This document shows, piece after piece, positions 25,667 to 40,335 of a DNA stretch of 64,000 nucleotides. Numbering within the stretch: the stretch's first letter is position 1; every line of letters starts with the position of its first letter. Origin of the DNA: Bin87 sp963692995 (GTDB lineage: Bacteria > Chloroflexota > Dehalococcoidia > Lucifugimonadales > UBA3495); NCBI GenBank assembly GCA_963692995.1, contig OY843611.1, positions 2,294,001-2,358,000 of the forward strand, given 5' to 3'. Made by a program: the position numbers and the translations under genes. The notes below the pieces were generated by a model. It had not been told where the DNA came from and did not search any database. It saw nothing but the letters and a program-made list of their open reading frames with translations.

Positions 25667-26053
25667 ATGCCCAGGGAAAGCAATCGGGTCGTGCACCCGC
25701 CGGAGGGGTGGACGAATTCTCTGACCGCCGAGTACGTCGGGCCGGACCGTTTCGGTAACGGGGAAGTCTTTGACGCGGGGTTGGGCGGTGAGCCTCTGGT
25801 ACAGCTGATCTTCGACCAGAGGGACGATGAGATTACGGTGCGTTGCCTGAGGTGCGCGGAGCAATCCCAGGCGTTTGGCCGATTTATGGCCCATCCGATG
25901 ATCGGTATTGTCAGCATCAACGCCACTGCGTTGCTGGTGCCAATGAACACCCCGCGCATCATGAAGCACTTGGCTGATGTCCATGAAGAAAGTCTCAACG
26001 ACATGGACGACCTGGACTTTTTCAACTGCTTGCTTGATAGCGTCGGTTTATAG
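25667..26053 (+). CDS. Hypothetical protein
   Basis: A 128-residue acidic soluble protein with no recognised family. It contains a CLRC pair (VRCLRCAEQSQAFGRF) and an acidic C-terminal helix (HLADVHEESLNDMDDLDFF). ATG 25667 has GAGG eight bases upstream; an in-frame GTG at 25658 is the alternative. The sequence reads as ordinary coding DNA, with balanced composition unlike the neighbouring repeat frames. The GMC oxidoreductase follows after 51 bases. Confidence 0.7.
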   Translation: MPRESNRVVHPPEGWTNSLTAEYVGPDRFGNGEVFDAGLGGEPLVQLIFDQRDDEITVRCLRCAEQSQAFGRFMAHPMIGIVSINATALLVPMNTPRIMKHLADVHEESLNDMDDLDFFNCLLDSVGL

Positions 26054-26104
26054 CGGAGCTAATGCCGACGCATCGCAACGCTCCGCTAAAAAGGGGATGA
26101 TACG

Positions 26105-27655
26105 TTGAATTACGATTATATAATCGTCGGCGGTGGCTCCGCCGGCTGCACGCTGGCGGCGCGGCTGACCGAAGACCCCAATGTATCAGCGCTGCTGCTG
26201 GAGGCTGGGCCGGATTATCCCGACTTCGAGCATCTGCCCATCGATTTGAAGAATGGCAACAACGTTTGGCGTTCCGCGTACGGGCCACACAGTTGGGGTT
26301 ACACGGCCCGGGGTACGCCGCAACAGGAGGAACCCATCATCATCCCGCGCGGCAAGGCCATGGGCGGCTCCAGCAGCATTAACGGACAGGTGCTGTTCCG
26401 CGGGGTGCCCGAAGACTATGACAACTGGGCGGTGTGGGGCAACGACGAATGGTCCTTCAGCAAGGTGCTGCCGTATTTCCGTCGGCTGGAGAACGACCTG
26501 GACTTCGGAGGGGACGACTTTCACGGCAATTCAGGTCCCATTCCGGTCAGGCGTTACAAGCGGGCGGAATGGCTGCCGGTGGCCGAGGCTTTTTACGACA
26601 CCTGCCGCGCCCTGGGTTTCCCCGAAGACGCCGACCAGAACCATCCCGATTCCAATGGCATCGCGGCGCGGCCTCTGAACAGCATCGACGGCGTGCGGAT
26701 GAGCGCATCGTTAACTTACCTGTCCATGTCCCGACACCGGCTTAACCTGACGGTGCGGGGCAACGTGGTGACCCGCCGGGTGCTCTTTGACGACAAGACC
26801 GCCATCGGCGTTGCGGCGGAAAGCGGCGGCGCGGTTTTTGAGGCATACGGGAACCAGATTATCCTCAGCGCCGGAGCCATTGCCTCGCCGCAGCTACTGA
26901 TGCTGTCCGGAGTAGGGCCGGCCGACCACCTCCGGGAGATGGGGATTCCAGTGATCCACGACCTCTCCGGCGTGGGCGAGAACCTGCGGGATCATCCGGC
27001 GGTATTCAGCCTGTTTCGCGGCATCGGCGAGCCACCGGAACTGGATGCGCCGAGCATCCAGGTGGGCCTGCGCTATAGCCCGGAGGGAACCGGGACGAGA
27101 GGGGACATTCAGCTGTCGCCAATCCTTATGACCAGCGAGCACCGCCCGGCCAGCGTCAACATCGAGTCTGCTGATTTTCACTTCGGGTTCAGCGCGGCGT
27201 TGCAGAATGCGGCCACCGCCGGACGCCTCCGGCTGGCCTCCACGGACCCCCACGAGCAGCCTGACCTGTTTTACAACTACCTCGCCGACCCGGTGGACCG
27301 GCAGCGGATGCGCTCGGCGGTTCGCTTGGGCTTGCAGATAGCGGAGCAGCCGACTTTCCGGCAATTCGTGGCAGAGCGATTGTCTCCCACCGATGCAGAC
27401 CTGGTCTCCACGGCAGCATTGGATCAGTGGATGCTGCGGAACGCCTACACCCAGCACCATTCTTCCGGCACCTGCAAGATGGGGCCGGGTTCGGATTGGG
27501 ACGCGGTTGTGGATCAGTATTGCCGGATCTACGGGATGCGAAACATCCGAGTGGTGGACGCCTCGGTGATGCCCGACGTGATCCGCGCCAACACCAACGC
27601 CACAACGATCATGATTGCCGAGCGGGTGGCGGACTTCATCAAAGAGGGCAAGTAA
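26105..27655 (+). CDS. GMC-family FAD oxidoreductase (choline dehydrogenase-like)
   Basis: A 516-residue flavoprotein that oxidises alcohols. The FAD-binding start is DYIIVGGGSAGCTLAARL, followed by LLLEAGPDYP, the GMC signature PRGKAMGGSSSINGQVLFRG and the second signature GAIASPQLLMLSGVGP. At the C-terminus, YTQHHSSGTCKMG gives the catalytic His and DASVMPDVIRANTNATTIMIA the Asn partner and FAD contact. The start is a TTG at 26105 with GGGG upstream; no ATG fits the conserved first strand. The substrate could be choline, a polyethylene glycol or another primary alcohol. Confidence 0.95.
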   Translation: MNYDYIIVGGGSAGCTLAARLTEDPNVSALLLEAGPDYPDFEHLPIDLKNGNNVWRSAYGPHSWGYTARGTPQQEEPIIIPRGKAMGGSSSINGQVLFRGVPEDYDNWAVWGNDEWSFSKVLPYFRRLENDLDFGGDDFHGNSGPIPVRRYKRAEWLPVAEAFYDTCRALGFPEDADQNHPDSNGIAARPLNSIDGVRMSASLTYLSMSRHRLNLTVRGNVVTRRVLFDDKTAIGVAAESGGAVFEAYGNQIILSAGAIASPQLLMLSGVGPADHLREMGIPVIHDLSGVGENLRDHPAVFSLFRGIGEPPELDAPSIQVGLRYSPEGTGTRGDIQLSPILMTSEHRPASVNIESADFHFGFSAALQNAATAGRLRLASTDPHEQPDLFYNYLADPVDRQRMRSAVRLGLQIAEQPTFRQFVAERLSPTDADLVSTAALDQWMLRNAYTQHHSSGTCKMGPGSDWDAVVDQYCRIYGMRNIRVVDASVMPDVIRANTNATTIMIAERVADFIKEGK

Positions 27656-27704
27656 AGGCGATTGCCGGCTAATCAGTCAAGCACACAGAGGATGACGCCA
27701 GACA

Positions 27705-29120
27705 ATGACTACTTCTGCAACACGTATCGAACGCGACTCCATGGGAGAAATGGAGGTGCCGGCCGACGCGCTCTACGGCGCGTCCACCATGCGGGCAGTG
27801 CTCAACTTCCCCATCAGCGACCTGCGCTTTCCACGACAGTTCATCCGCGCTTTGGGTCTCATCAAATTGGCGGCGGCGCGGACTAATATGGATCTGGGAG
27901 CCCTTGACCCCACGGTGGGAGAAGCCATCGTGCAGGCGGCCCAGGAGGTGGCGAACGGCGAGTACGACGCTCACTTTGTGCTGGACATCTTCCAGACCGG
28001 TTCCGGCACATCGACGAACACCAACGCCAACGAGGTAATTGCCAACCGGGCCTCGCAGATCCTGGGCGGCGACTTGGGATCCCGTCTGGTACACCCCAAC
28101 GACAACGTTAACCTGGGGCAGTCGTCCAACGACGTGATCCCCACCGCCATTCATCTGGCGGCCCTGCTGGGTATGGAGGAGGATTTGATACCAGCCCTGG
28201 AAGCTCTCCGGGGATCCTTGCAGGCTAAAGCCGACGAGTTCTGGCCAATTGTCAAAACCGGGCGGACGCACTTGCAGGACGCCACGCCGGTCCGGCTGGG
28301 CCAGGAGTTCAGCGGCTACGCCGGGCAGGCGGAATACAGCATCGCTCGGGTGCGTCGCGCCCAGGAGGCGTTGGCCGAGGTTGCTCTGGGCGGCACGGCG
28401 GTAGGCACCGGGGTCAATACCCACCCGGAGTCCTCCCAGCGCACCTGCGCCCGTTTGCAGGAAATGACCGGGGTGAGCATCCGGGAAACCGGCAACCATT
28501 TCCAGGCTCAGTCGGCCCTGGACGGCATCGTAGAGGCCAGTGGGCAACTGAAGACGGTGGCCATCAGCCTGCACAAGATTGCCAATGACATTCGTTTCCT
28601 GGGCTGCGGCCCCCGGGCCGGCCTGGGCGAGATAAACGTCCCGGAGGTGCAGCCCGGCAGCAGCATCATGCCGGGCAAGGTGAACCCGGTGATCTCGGAG
28701 TCGGTGATCCAGGTAGCGGCTCACGTGGTGGGCAACGATGCTGCGGTGGCGCTAGCTGGCGCCGGAGGCTACTTCGAGCTGAACACCATGATGCCGCTGG
28801 CGGCCTACAACCTGTTGCAGTCGGTGTCGCTGCTGGCCGCGTCGGCGCAGAACTTCGCGGAGCAATGCGTAGTGGGCATCACGGCCACCGACACCGGGCC
28901 GGCAATGGTGGAAAAAGGCTTGATGCTGGGTACGGCATTGGCGCCGTCCATCGGGTATGACGCGGCCGCCGGTATCGCCAAAAAGGCGGCGGAAACCGGG
29001 ATGACCATCCGCGAAATCGCGCGGATTGACACTTCACTCAGTGAGGCCGAACTGGACGCTCTGCTCAACCCGGAGGAGATGACCAAGCCCAGCCTGGAAG
29101 TTCGCGGCGGCGGCGGTTAA
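27705..29120 (+). CDS. fumC: Fumarate hydratase, class II
   Basis: A 471-residue TCA-cycle enzyme interconverting fumarate and malate. Superfamily marks are RIERDSMGEMEVPADALYGA at the N-terminus, GSGTSTNTNANEVIANRA, SSNDVIPTAIHLA, TGRTHLQDATPV (catalytic His region) and the signature GSSIMPGKVNPV with the mobile catalytic Ser. ATG 27705 is preceded by AGAGGA. The length matches FumC. No other TCA genes are adjacent. Confidence 0.97.
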   Translation: MTTSATRIERDSMGEMEVPADALYGASTMRAVLNFPISDLRFPRQFIRALGLIKLAAARTNMDLGALDPTVGEAIVQAAQEVANGEYDAHFVLDIFQTGSGTSTNTNANEVIANRASQILGGDLGSRLVHPNDNVNLGQSSNDVIPTAIHLAALLGMEEDLIPALEALRGSLQAKADEFWPIVKTGRTHLQDATPVRLGQEFSGYAGQAEYSIARVRRAQEALAEVALGGTAVGTGVNTHPESSQRTCARLQEMTGVSIRETGNHFQAQSALDGIVEASGQLKTVAISLHKIANDIRFLGCGPRAGLGEINVPEVQPGSSIMPGKVNPVISESVIQVAAHVVGNDAAVALAGAGGYFELNTMMPLAAYNLLQSVSLLAASAQNFAEQCVVGITATDTGPAMVEKGLMLGTALAPSIGYDAAAGIAKKAAETGMTIREIARIDTSLSEAELDALLNPEEMTKPSLEVRGGGG

Positions 29121-29389
29121 GCGCAAAAAGCGCGTGTTCCCGGCGGCCGCCTCCGTTGACAAAACGGCGGTATTCCGTGTAGGCTGGATGCGTCCATAAT
29201 GTACAGAAATCCGACGGCTACGACTTTTCCGAACTTCGCCTGACCTCTCAGCGCTGACTAATCCTACGATTCGGCTTGCCCATTGCTGGCGGGCCGAATC
29301 TGTGTATCTATTGGCGCACCGCTGTGGGGCAGGTCAAACGCCGTTTAAAGAACCGCGAACCGCCGCGCACCCACCAGGAGGGTCGATTT
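29121..29389. other. rpoB leader region
   Basis: A 269-base region containing the rpoB promoter and a leader of roughly 200 bases. The ribosomal protein genes rplJL that usually precede rpoB are absent, so rpoBC has its own promoter here. Confidence 0.5.
29156..29185 (+). promoter_or_regulatory. Promoter of rpoBC
   Basis: A consensus TTGACA (29156-29161), 18 bases, TAGGCT (29180-29185). It lies about 200 bases ahead of the rpoB start. Confidence 0.65.
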
Positions 29390-32300
29390 ATGGTTCTGAC
29401 CCGCAAGCGTTCCGGCCGAAACAATCGTGGCTTGGCCGCCCGTGATGTGAAAACCTACTCCGAATCCAGCATCGCGAATGTCTTGGACGTACCCAACCTG
29501 ATACGCAGCCAAATCGAGTCTTTCGAATGGTTCAAGACCAGAGGGCTCGCCGAAACATTCCGGGATTGCTCGCCTATTGTCGCCGGCATCACCAGGCGCT
29601 TCGCCAATGGAGAGGCGGCGCGCCGGGCGGAGCGGTTCGAGTTGTATTTCCTTGACCACTGGTTTGATGACCCTCAGTTCAGCCCGGAAGAATGCCGCGA
29701 GCGGGAGATTACCTACTCGCAACCCCTATACGTGAAAGCGCAACTCCGGGATCAGGAAACCGGAGAGGTGACCGAGTCCGACATCTTCTTCGGCGATGTC
29801 CCGATGATGACCGACACCGGCACGTTCGTCATTAACGGCGCCGAGCGCGTGCTAGTGAGTCAGTTGCAACGCGCCCCCAGCGTGTATTACGAACGCGAAT
29901 CCTCCCAGGACCCGGCATGTCCCGAGTGCGGAAAACCGGAGAACTGGTACTACAAGGCGCGCATTTCGGCCAGCCGGGGAGCGCGCATCGAACTGTCCAC
30001 GTGGACGCACTACTACGCCCGCCGGCGCAATCTGCCCGAAACCATCACTGTCAGCGTGGATCGCCGTCGCCGGATGGGTATTTCCACATTCCTGCATGCC
30101 CTGGGCATCGTCAGCGCCGAGGAAATGCGAGGGCTGTTTGCCGAGGCGGACTCCAACGAGTGCCGTCCCTTCGTGGCCGGCGTCGCTCCGGCGGAGGACC
30201 GGGACTACAACCCGCGGGAAGAGGAACTCAGGTCGCTCTGGGACCGGATGCACCCGGATCGTGATTTCAACTACGAACAGGCGCACCGCATTGGCCTGGC
30301 CCAACGGAACTTGTACAAATGGTTGCGCCCGGGCGAACCGGCGGTGCAGGTGGACGCCGCATGCACCTTCGTGATCAACCACTTCTTTGACGGCCGGCGC
30401 TTTGATCTCGGCGAAGTCGGGCGCATTAAAGTTGACCAGCGCCTTGGTCGCGCCAGCGCGCAAATTCTGACCGAAGCCCAAAAAACCATACTGGCCTTCG
30501 TTCAAGAACAGCATGAACTAACGGGCCAGGGAAGCGTCGCCTCCGAGATTTTCACCGCCTCCGGGCGGGAGCAGCGAGTCCTCGCAGAACGGGATGTCGA
30601 GGCCCTCATCACCTTTGGTTATCTGGCGCGTCAGGCGGACCGCCGGATTGAGCCGGTGGACCTTTTCGCCGGCGCTCCGGACGAAGCGGCGGAAGTCCGG
30701 GTGATGAGCCTGGATGCCGCGAATACCGGAACATTACTATCGCTCGTTGAAACGCGCGAGGAGGGCACCCAGGTCGTCAGCGTCCAACGGCAAGTTGCCG
30801 ACACCCTGGGCGACCCGGTGGCGATCTCCGCCCAGCCAATATTTGGCGGCACGGAATCTGCTGAAGCGATTTCCTGCGGCGAAATTGCCATCCTGAAGAA
30901 TCGCTTTCTGGCCGGGGACAGCATCGTCGAGCCTGGACAGCTGATCTACGCCGAAAAGGTCAGCCAGGGCCCGCTGCAAAACTGGCGCCTAACCCCCATC
31001 AGGGCGCGCGCTTCGCGCATCGTGGGCGTAGTCACCGATGTCAACTGCGGGCCCAACGCCAATATGCACCAGGTGCGCTTCAACCTCCCGGGCATTCAGT
31101 TGGACGAGCGTCGGGTCCTGAATCTGAACGACATAATTGATACCCTGCAAGGGCTGATCCAGCAGCACGCCAGCAACACGGAGCCCCGGGACAACATTGA
31201 CCACCTGGGCAACCGGCGGGTGCGTGTCGCCGGAGAGTTGATGCGCGACCAGGTGAGGATCGGATTGCTGCGGATGCACCGAATGTTCCAGGATCGGGTG
31301 GGACGCCTGGAAAAGCCTGAGGATGCGGTTCCGGCCAAGCTGGTCAATGTACGCCCGGTTACCGGAGCGATTCGCGAGTTCTTCGGCGGCGACAAGCTGT
31401 CGCAGTTCATGGATCAAACCAACCCGCTGGCGGAACTGACGCACAAGCGGCGACTTTCCGCCTTGGGGCGGGGCGGCCTGACCCGTGAACGGGCCGGTTT
31501 CGACGTGCGCGACGTTCACGCCTCGCACTACGGACGCATCTGCCCGATCGAGACGCCGGAAGGCGCAAACATCGGGTTGCTCAGCAGCCTGGCCGCCTAT
31601 GCCCGTATCGACCGGCTGGGCTTCATCGAGACCCCTTACTGGCCGGTGATCAAAGAGCTTTGGTTGGGCGACTGTCGCTCCCCCGGTCTGCCCGGCTATT
31701 TCAACCCCATTGGACACCTGGTGACGAATGACGTGAAGACGCGCAAAGGCGAGGTGATAATTGCCGCCGGGGAGACCATCACCGAAAGCCAATGGCGTCG
31801 TCTGCGCCGATTGTCCGCCGACCTGGTGATCGACGTGGCTCCCTTTGTGGACACCCGTACGGAAAGCGTCCAATACTTGACCGCAGACTCGGAGGAACGA
31901 TACCGAATTGCCCAGGCCAACTCCGGCTTCGACGAACTTTACCAATTCATGGACGAGTTGGTGGAAGTGCGCGAAGGGGATAACTATCGGCTGGCTTCCC
32001 CCGAGTTTGTCGAATACGCCGACGTGTCGCCCCTGCAAATCATGAGTGTGTCGGCCGCGTTGATCCCCTTTCTTGAACACGACGACGCCAACCGCGCCCT
32101 CATGGGCTGCAATATGCAGCGGCAGGCGGTTCCCTTGCTACAGCCCCAGGCGCCCATCGTCGGCACCGGCATCGAGAGCCGAGTGGCTCGGGACAGCGGG
32201 CAGGTGCTGTTGGCCCGTGTTCAGGGTTCGGTGGCATCGGTGGACGGCAACAACATAATCGTAGTGGACGACGCGGGCACGGACCACTACCACCGTCTGA

Positions 32301-33940
32301 CCAAGTTTGCCCGTACCAATCAGGGCACGTGTCTGAACCAGCGTCCGGTGGTGCAGAAGGGCGATCACGTCAACTTGGGCGACACCCTGGCCGACAGTTC
32401 CTCCACCGACGGCGGCGAGCTGGCCCTGGGCCAGAATGTTCTGGTGGCGTTCATGTCCTGGGAAGGTTACAACTACGAGGACGCCATCATCATCAGCGAA
32501 CGCCTGGTGAAAGATGACCAGTTCACCTCCGTGCACATTGAGAAATATGAGGTCGAAAGTCGCTTCACCAAGTTGGGCGACGAAGACATCACCCGTGACA
32601 TTCCCAACGTCGGCGAGAGCAATCTGCGGGACTTAGACGAGCGGGGCATTATCCGTATCGGCGCCGACGTGGGGCCGGGAGACATCCTGGTAGGCAAAGT
32701 TACCCCCAAGGGCGAAACTGAAATGACCGCTGAGGAACGCCTGTTGCGGGCGATCTTTGGCGAGAAGTCCAAAGACGTCCGCGATACCTCCCTCCGGGTT
32801 CCGCATGGTCAGCGCGGCAAAGTCATCGGCGTCAAGGCCTTGAGCCGGGACAATAAGGACGACCTGCCCCCCGACGTGAACGACGCCGTCAGAGTGTGGG
32901 TCGCTCAAACGCGCAAAATTTCCGTTGGCGACAAGATGGCCGGCCGGCACGGCAACAAAGGCGTGGTCTCCCGGATACTCCCTGAAGAAGACATGCCCTT
33001 CCTGTCCGACGGGACTCCGGTGGACATCATCCTCAATCCCATCGGCGTGCCCTCCCGCATGAATCTGGGCCAAGTTTTGGAGAGCCACTTGGGATGGGCC
33101 GCGCGAAATCTGAACTTCCAGGCGCTGACCCCGGTGTTTGAGGGCGCCGACGACGACAATATCGAGGATTCCCTGGCCCGTTGGTGGTTTGGCCAGCAGG
33201 TCGGCACCGCCGAAAACGGGATCGATTCCGACGGCGCTGTTGACCTGGACGGGGTGTACAACTGGTTGAGGGAGCAAGGTTTCGACCCCACGATCATCTA
33301 CGACGAAGCGCAGCATGGCAAGGCTCGAGAGGCTTGTCTGTACCTGTGGCTGCGCGACGTGGCCGGCGAAAACGTCGGAGAATTTGGCGATATTACGCTG
33401 ACGGAAATGCACCAGCGCGCGCTGGCTGTCCATCGCCAAAAGTTGATCTCACCCCCCACTTTCGCCAAATTCCAGCTTTACGACGGACGCTCCGGAGAAC
33501 CTTTCGACCAGCCGGTGGCCGTGGGCAGCATCTATATGCTCAAACTGATCCACCTGGTGGAGGACAAAATCCACGCCCGGTCAACCGGCCCGTACTCGAT
33601 GATCACGCAACAGCCCCTGGGCGGCAAAGCCCAATTCGGCGGCCAACGGTTCGGGGAGATGGAAGTCTGGGCCTTGGAAGCCTACTCCGCCGCCCACAAC
33701 CTTCAGGAGGTCCTGACCATCAAGTCCGACGACGTGACGGGTCGGGTCAACACCTACGAATCCATCGTCAAGGGCAATCCCATCAGCCAGCCAGGCATCC
33801 CCGAATCCTTCAACGTTTTGCTCAAAGAGCTCCAGAGCCTTGGGCTGAACGTGCGACTGGAGGACGAGGAGGAGCAGGATGACGCCAGCCTGGGTCTGCC
33901 CGGCGAAGACGATTTTCTCTTTACCGCGGAGGTCAACTAA
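29390..33940 (+). CDS. rpoB: RNA polymerase beta subunit with large internal insertion
   Basis: The 1516-residue beta subunit; many bacterial homologues are about 1150-1350. ATG 29390 follows AGGAGG (29376-29381). Conserved parts include SDIFFGDVPMMTDTGTFVING, the rifampicin pocket QFMDQTNPLAELTHKRRLS, ICPIETPEGANIGL, GKVTPKGETEMTAEERLL, KMAGRHGNKGVVS and the C-terminal clamp KARSTGPYSM-like segment ARSTGPYSMITQQPLGGKAQ. Between GEVGRIKVDQRLG (about residue 343) and LDERRVLNLNDII (about 570), where most homologues have only a short link, there is an insertion of about 220 residues. It begins with a LexA-like helix-turn-helix pattern (LTEAQKTILAFVQEQ) and continues as beta-rich sequence. rpoC follows after two bases. 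Confidence 0.98.
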   Translation: MVLTRKRSGRNNRGLAARDVKTYSESSIANVLDVPNLIRSQIESFEWFKTRGLAETFRDCSPIVAGITRRFANGEAARRAERFELYFLDHWFDDPQFSPEECREREITYSQPLYVKAQLRDQETGEVTESDIFFGDVPMMTDTGTFVINGAERVLVSQLQRAPSVYYERESSQDPACPECGKPENWYYKARISASRGARIELSTWTHYYARRRNLPETITVSVDRRRRMGISTFLHALGIVSAEEMRGLFAEADSNECRPFVAGVAPAEDRDYNPREEELRSLWDRMHPDRDFNYEQAHRIGLAQRNLYKWLRPGEPAVQVDAACTFVINHFFDGRRFDLGEVGRIKVDQRLGRASAQILTEAQKTILAFVQEQHELTGQGSVASEIFTASGREQRVLAERDVEALITFGYLARQADRRIEPVDLFAGAPDEAAEVRVMSLDAANTGTLLSLVETREEGTQVVSVQRQVADTLGDPVAISAQPIFGGTESAEAISCGEIAILKNRFLAGDSIVEPGQLIYAEKVSQGPLQNWRLTPIRARASRIVGVVTDVNCGPNANMHQVRFNLPGIQLDERRVLNLNDIIDTLQGLIQQHASNTEPRDNIDHLGNRRVRVAGELMRDQVRIGLLRMHRMFQDRVGRLEKPEDAVPAKLVNVRPVTGAIREFFGGDKLSQFMDQTNPLAELTHKRRLSALGRGGLTRERAGFDVRDVHASHYGRICPIETPEGANIGLLSSLAAYARIDRLGFIETPYWPVIKELWLGDCRSPGLPGYFNPIGHLVTNDVKTRKGEVIIAAGETITESQWRRLRRLSADLVIDVAPFVDTRTESVQYLTADSEERYRIAQANSGFDELYQFMDELVEVREGDNYRLASPEFVEYADVSPLQIMSVSAALIPFLEHDDANRALMGCNMQRQAVPLLQPQAPIVGTGIESRVARDSGQVLLARVQGSVASVDGNNIIVVDDAGTDHYHRLTKFARTNQGTCLNQRPVVQKGDHVNLGDTLADSSSTDGGELALGQNVLVAFMSWEGYNYEDAIIISERLVKDDQFTSVHIEKYEVESRFTKLGDEDITRDIPNVGESNLRDLDERGIIRIGADVGPGDILVGKVTPKGETEMTAEERLLRAIFGEKSKDVRDTSLRVPHGQRGKVIGVKALSRDNKDDLPPDVNDAVRVWVAQTRKISVGDKMAGRHGNKGVVSRILPEEDMPFLSDGTPVDIILNPIGVPSRMNLGQVLESHLGWAARNLNFQALTPVFEGADDDNIEDSLARWWFGQQVGTAENGIDSDGAVDLDGVYNWLREQGFDPTIIYDEAQHGKAREACLYLWLRDVAGENVGEFGDITLTEMHQRALAVHRQKLISPPTFAKFQLYDGRSGEPFDQPVAVGSIYMLKLIHLVEDKIHARSTGPYSMITQQPLGGKAQFGGQRFGEMEVWALEAYSAAHNLQEVLTIKSDDVTGRVNTYESIVKGNPISQPGIPESFNVLLKELQSLGLNVRLEDEEEQDDASLGLPGEDDFLFTAEVN

Positions 33941-33942
33941 AC

Positions 33943-39144
<5,202 letters not shown>

Positions 39145-39174
39145 GGTCCTTCGCGACAAACCGTCATCAACCGC

Positions 39175-39198
39175 AGGGGCGAATAATTATTCGCCCCT
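39175..39198. repeat. REP-like palindrome, family A
   Basis: A perfect 24-base palindrome with half-site AGGGGCGAATAA. It is located 30 bases after the rpoC stop and may end the rpoBC transcript; bases after it are TAAAT rather than a T run. It shares the AGGGGCGAAT arm with the copy at 5072. Confidence 0.75.
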
Positions 39199-39232
39199 TA
39201 AATCAACGATCACAACGGAGATTGACGCCACA

Positions 39233-40195
39233 ATGAACCTGTCGGTGGATCTGGCGCCCGGAAGGAAACCAGGGTTGCTGTTGAACAATCCAGTGCTGAT
39301 CGCCTCGGGAGCCTTCGGCTACGACGGTTACGGGAGCGGGATCGACGGGGATGCTCCCCTGGCCGCGTTGGGCGCGGTGCTGCCCAAAACGTTCACCCGC
39401 CACGCCAAGCGCGGCAACCCGGAACCCCGCTGGTTTCCCGCTTCGTTCCGCGAAGGATTGGCCGCTGGAGAAACCACCCTGCTAAACTCCATTGGACTGA
39501 CCAATCCGGGGATCGAGGCCGCCATGACCGACCTGGCTCCGCATTGGGCGACGATGGATGCCAACATCGTCATGAGCATGGCCGGGGACAGTTCTGAACA
39601 ATGGGAAGAGATGTCCGCGATGACACGCGGAGTGGAAGGATTTAGCGCCATTGAACTGAACCTGAGTTGCCCTAATATTGACGACGGCGCGATGTTCAGT
39701 CACCATCCACTCCTCACCGAAGCCGCGGTCGCCGGCGTTCGTCGCCAGACCGACCGGCCGATCTGGGCCAAGCTGTCGCCCAACGTACCCGATATAACGG
39801 AGATAGCCCACGCCGCAGTGGACGCGGGGGCCGACGCCCTGACCATATCCAACACCGTCCCGGCGATGCGCATCGACGTGGCAACCGGTCGGGCCACCCT
39901 GGGCACGGGCTACGGGGGCCTCTCCGGGCCAGCCCTGCGCCCCATCGCCGTCGCCCTGGTGCACCGGGCCGCCCAGGCGGTGGACGTGCCCATCATCGGC
40001 GTGGGCGGCGTGATGACCGGGCGCGACGCCGCCGAGTTCCTGATGGCGGGAGCTACGGCAGTTCAGATCGGCAGCGCGAACCTGGCGGATCTGAACGCCC
40101 CCTTCCGCATTCTCGCCGAATTGAAAGCGCTGCTGGCGACGTGGGAGATAGACGCCGTGTCAAAGATCATCGGAACCGCCAGCATCGGAGAATAG
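39233..40195 (+). CDS. pyrD: Dihydroorotate dehydrogenase, class 1 catalytic subunit
   Basis: A 320-residue FMN enzyme of pyrimidine synthesis oxidising dihydroorotate to orotate. Seen are LNNPVLIASGAFGYDGYG, the conserved LLNSIGLTNPGIEA, IELNLSCPNIDDG, WAKLSPNVPDI, TISNTVPAMRID and the FMN phosphate site IGVGGVMTGRDAAEFLMAGATAVQIG. The layout fits class 1B, which normally pairs with the iron-sulfur flavoprotein PyrK; no pyrK is adjacent. ATG 39233 is the first sensible start, with CGGAG 12 bases upstream. Confidence 0.95.
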   Translation: MNLSVDLAPGRKPGLLLNNPVLIASGAFGYDGYGSGIDGDAPLAALGAVLPKTFTRHAKRGNPEPRWFPASFREGLAAGETTLLNSIGLTNPGIEAAMTDLAPHWATMDANIVMSMAGDSSEQWEEMSAMTRGVEGFSAIELNLSCPNIDDGAMFSHHPLLTEAAVAGVRRQTDRPIWAKLSPNVPDITEIAHAAVDAGADALTISNTVPAMRIDVATGRATLGTGYGGLSGPALRPIAVALVHRAAQAVDVPIIGVGGVMTGRDAAEFLMAGATAVQIGSANLADLNAPFRILAELKALLATWEIDAVSKIIGTASIGE

Positions 40196-40222
40196 GCGGC
40201 GTTGACGTTCAGACGTTCAATC

Positions 40223-40249
40223 GTCATTCTCGCTTTCGCGGGAATCCAG
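40223..40249. repeat. REP-like palindrome, family B
   Basis: ATTCTCGC (40226-40233), loop TTTC, GCGGGAAT (40238-40245), flanked by GTC and CCAG. The same ATTCCCGC..GCGGGAATCCAG pattern recurs at 61785, and a related one at 60164. A degenerate second copy (TTCCCGCTTGCGCAGGAA) follows near 40296-40313. They lie between convergent pyrD and the dehydrogenase gene. Confidence 0.65.
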
Positions 40250-40335
40250 TAAGCGCGAATCCGGGCCAATTTTACGGTGGCAGTGATTTTCCGGGTTCCC
40301 GCTTGCGCAGGAATTACGGAGTAGTTTTGTAAGTG

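Noticed and set aside
25003..26025. Long open frames across the 32-bp repeat (up to 340 codons on the minus strand)
   Set aside because: All six frames are open through the array because the unit has no stops. The translations are simple repeats and overlap tRNA-Gly signals and a better gene at 25667.
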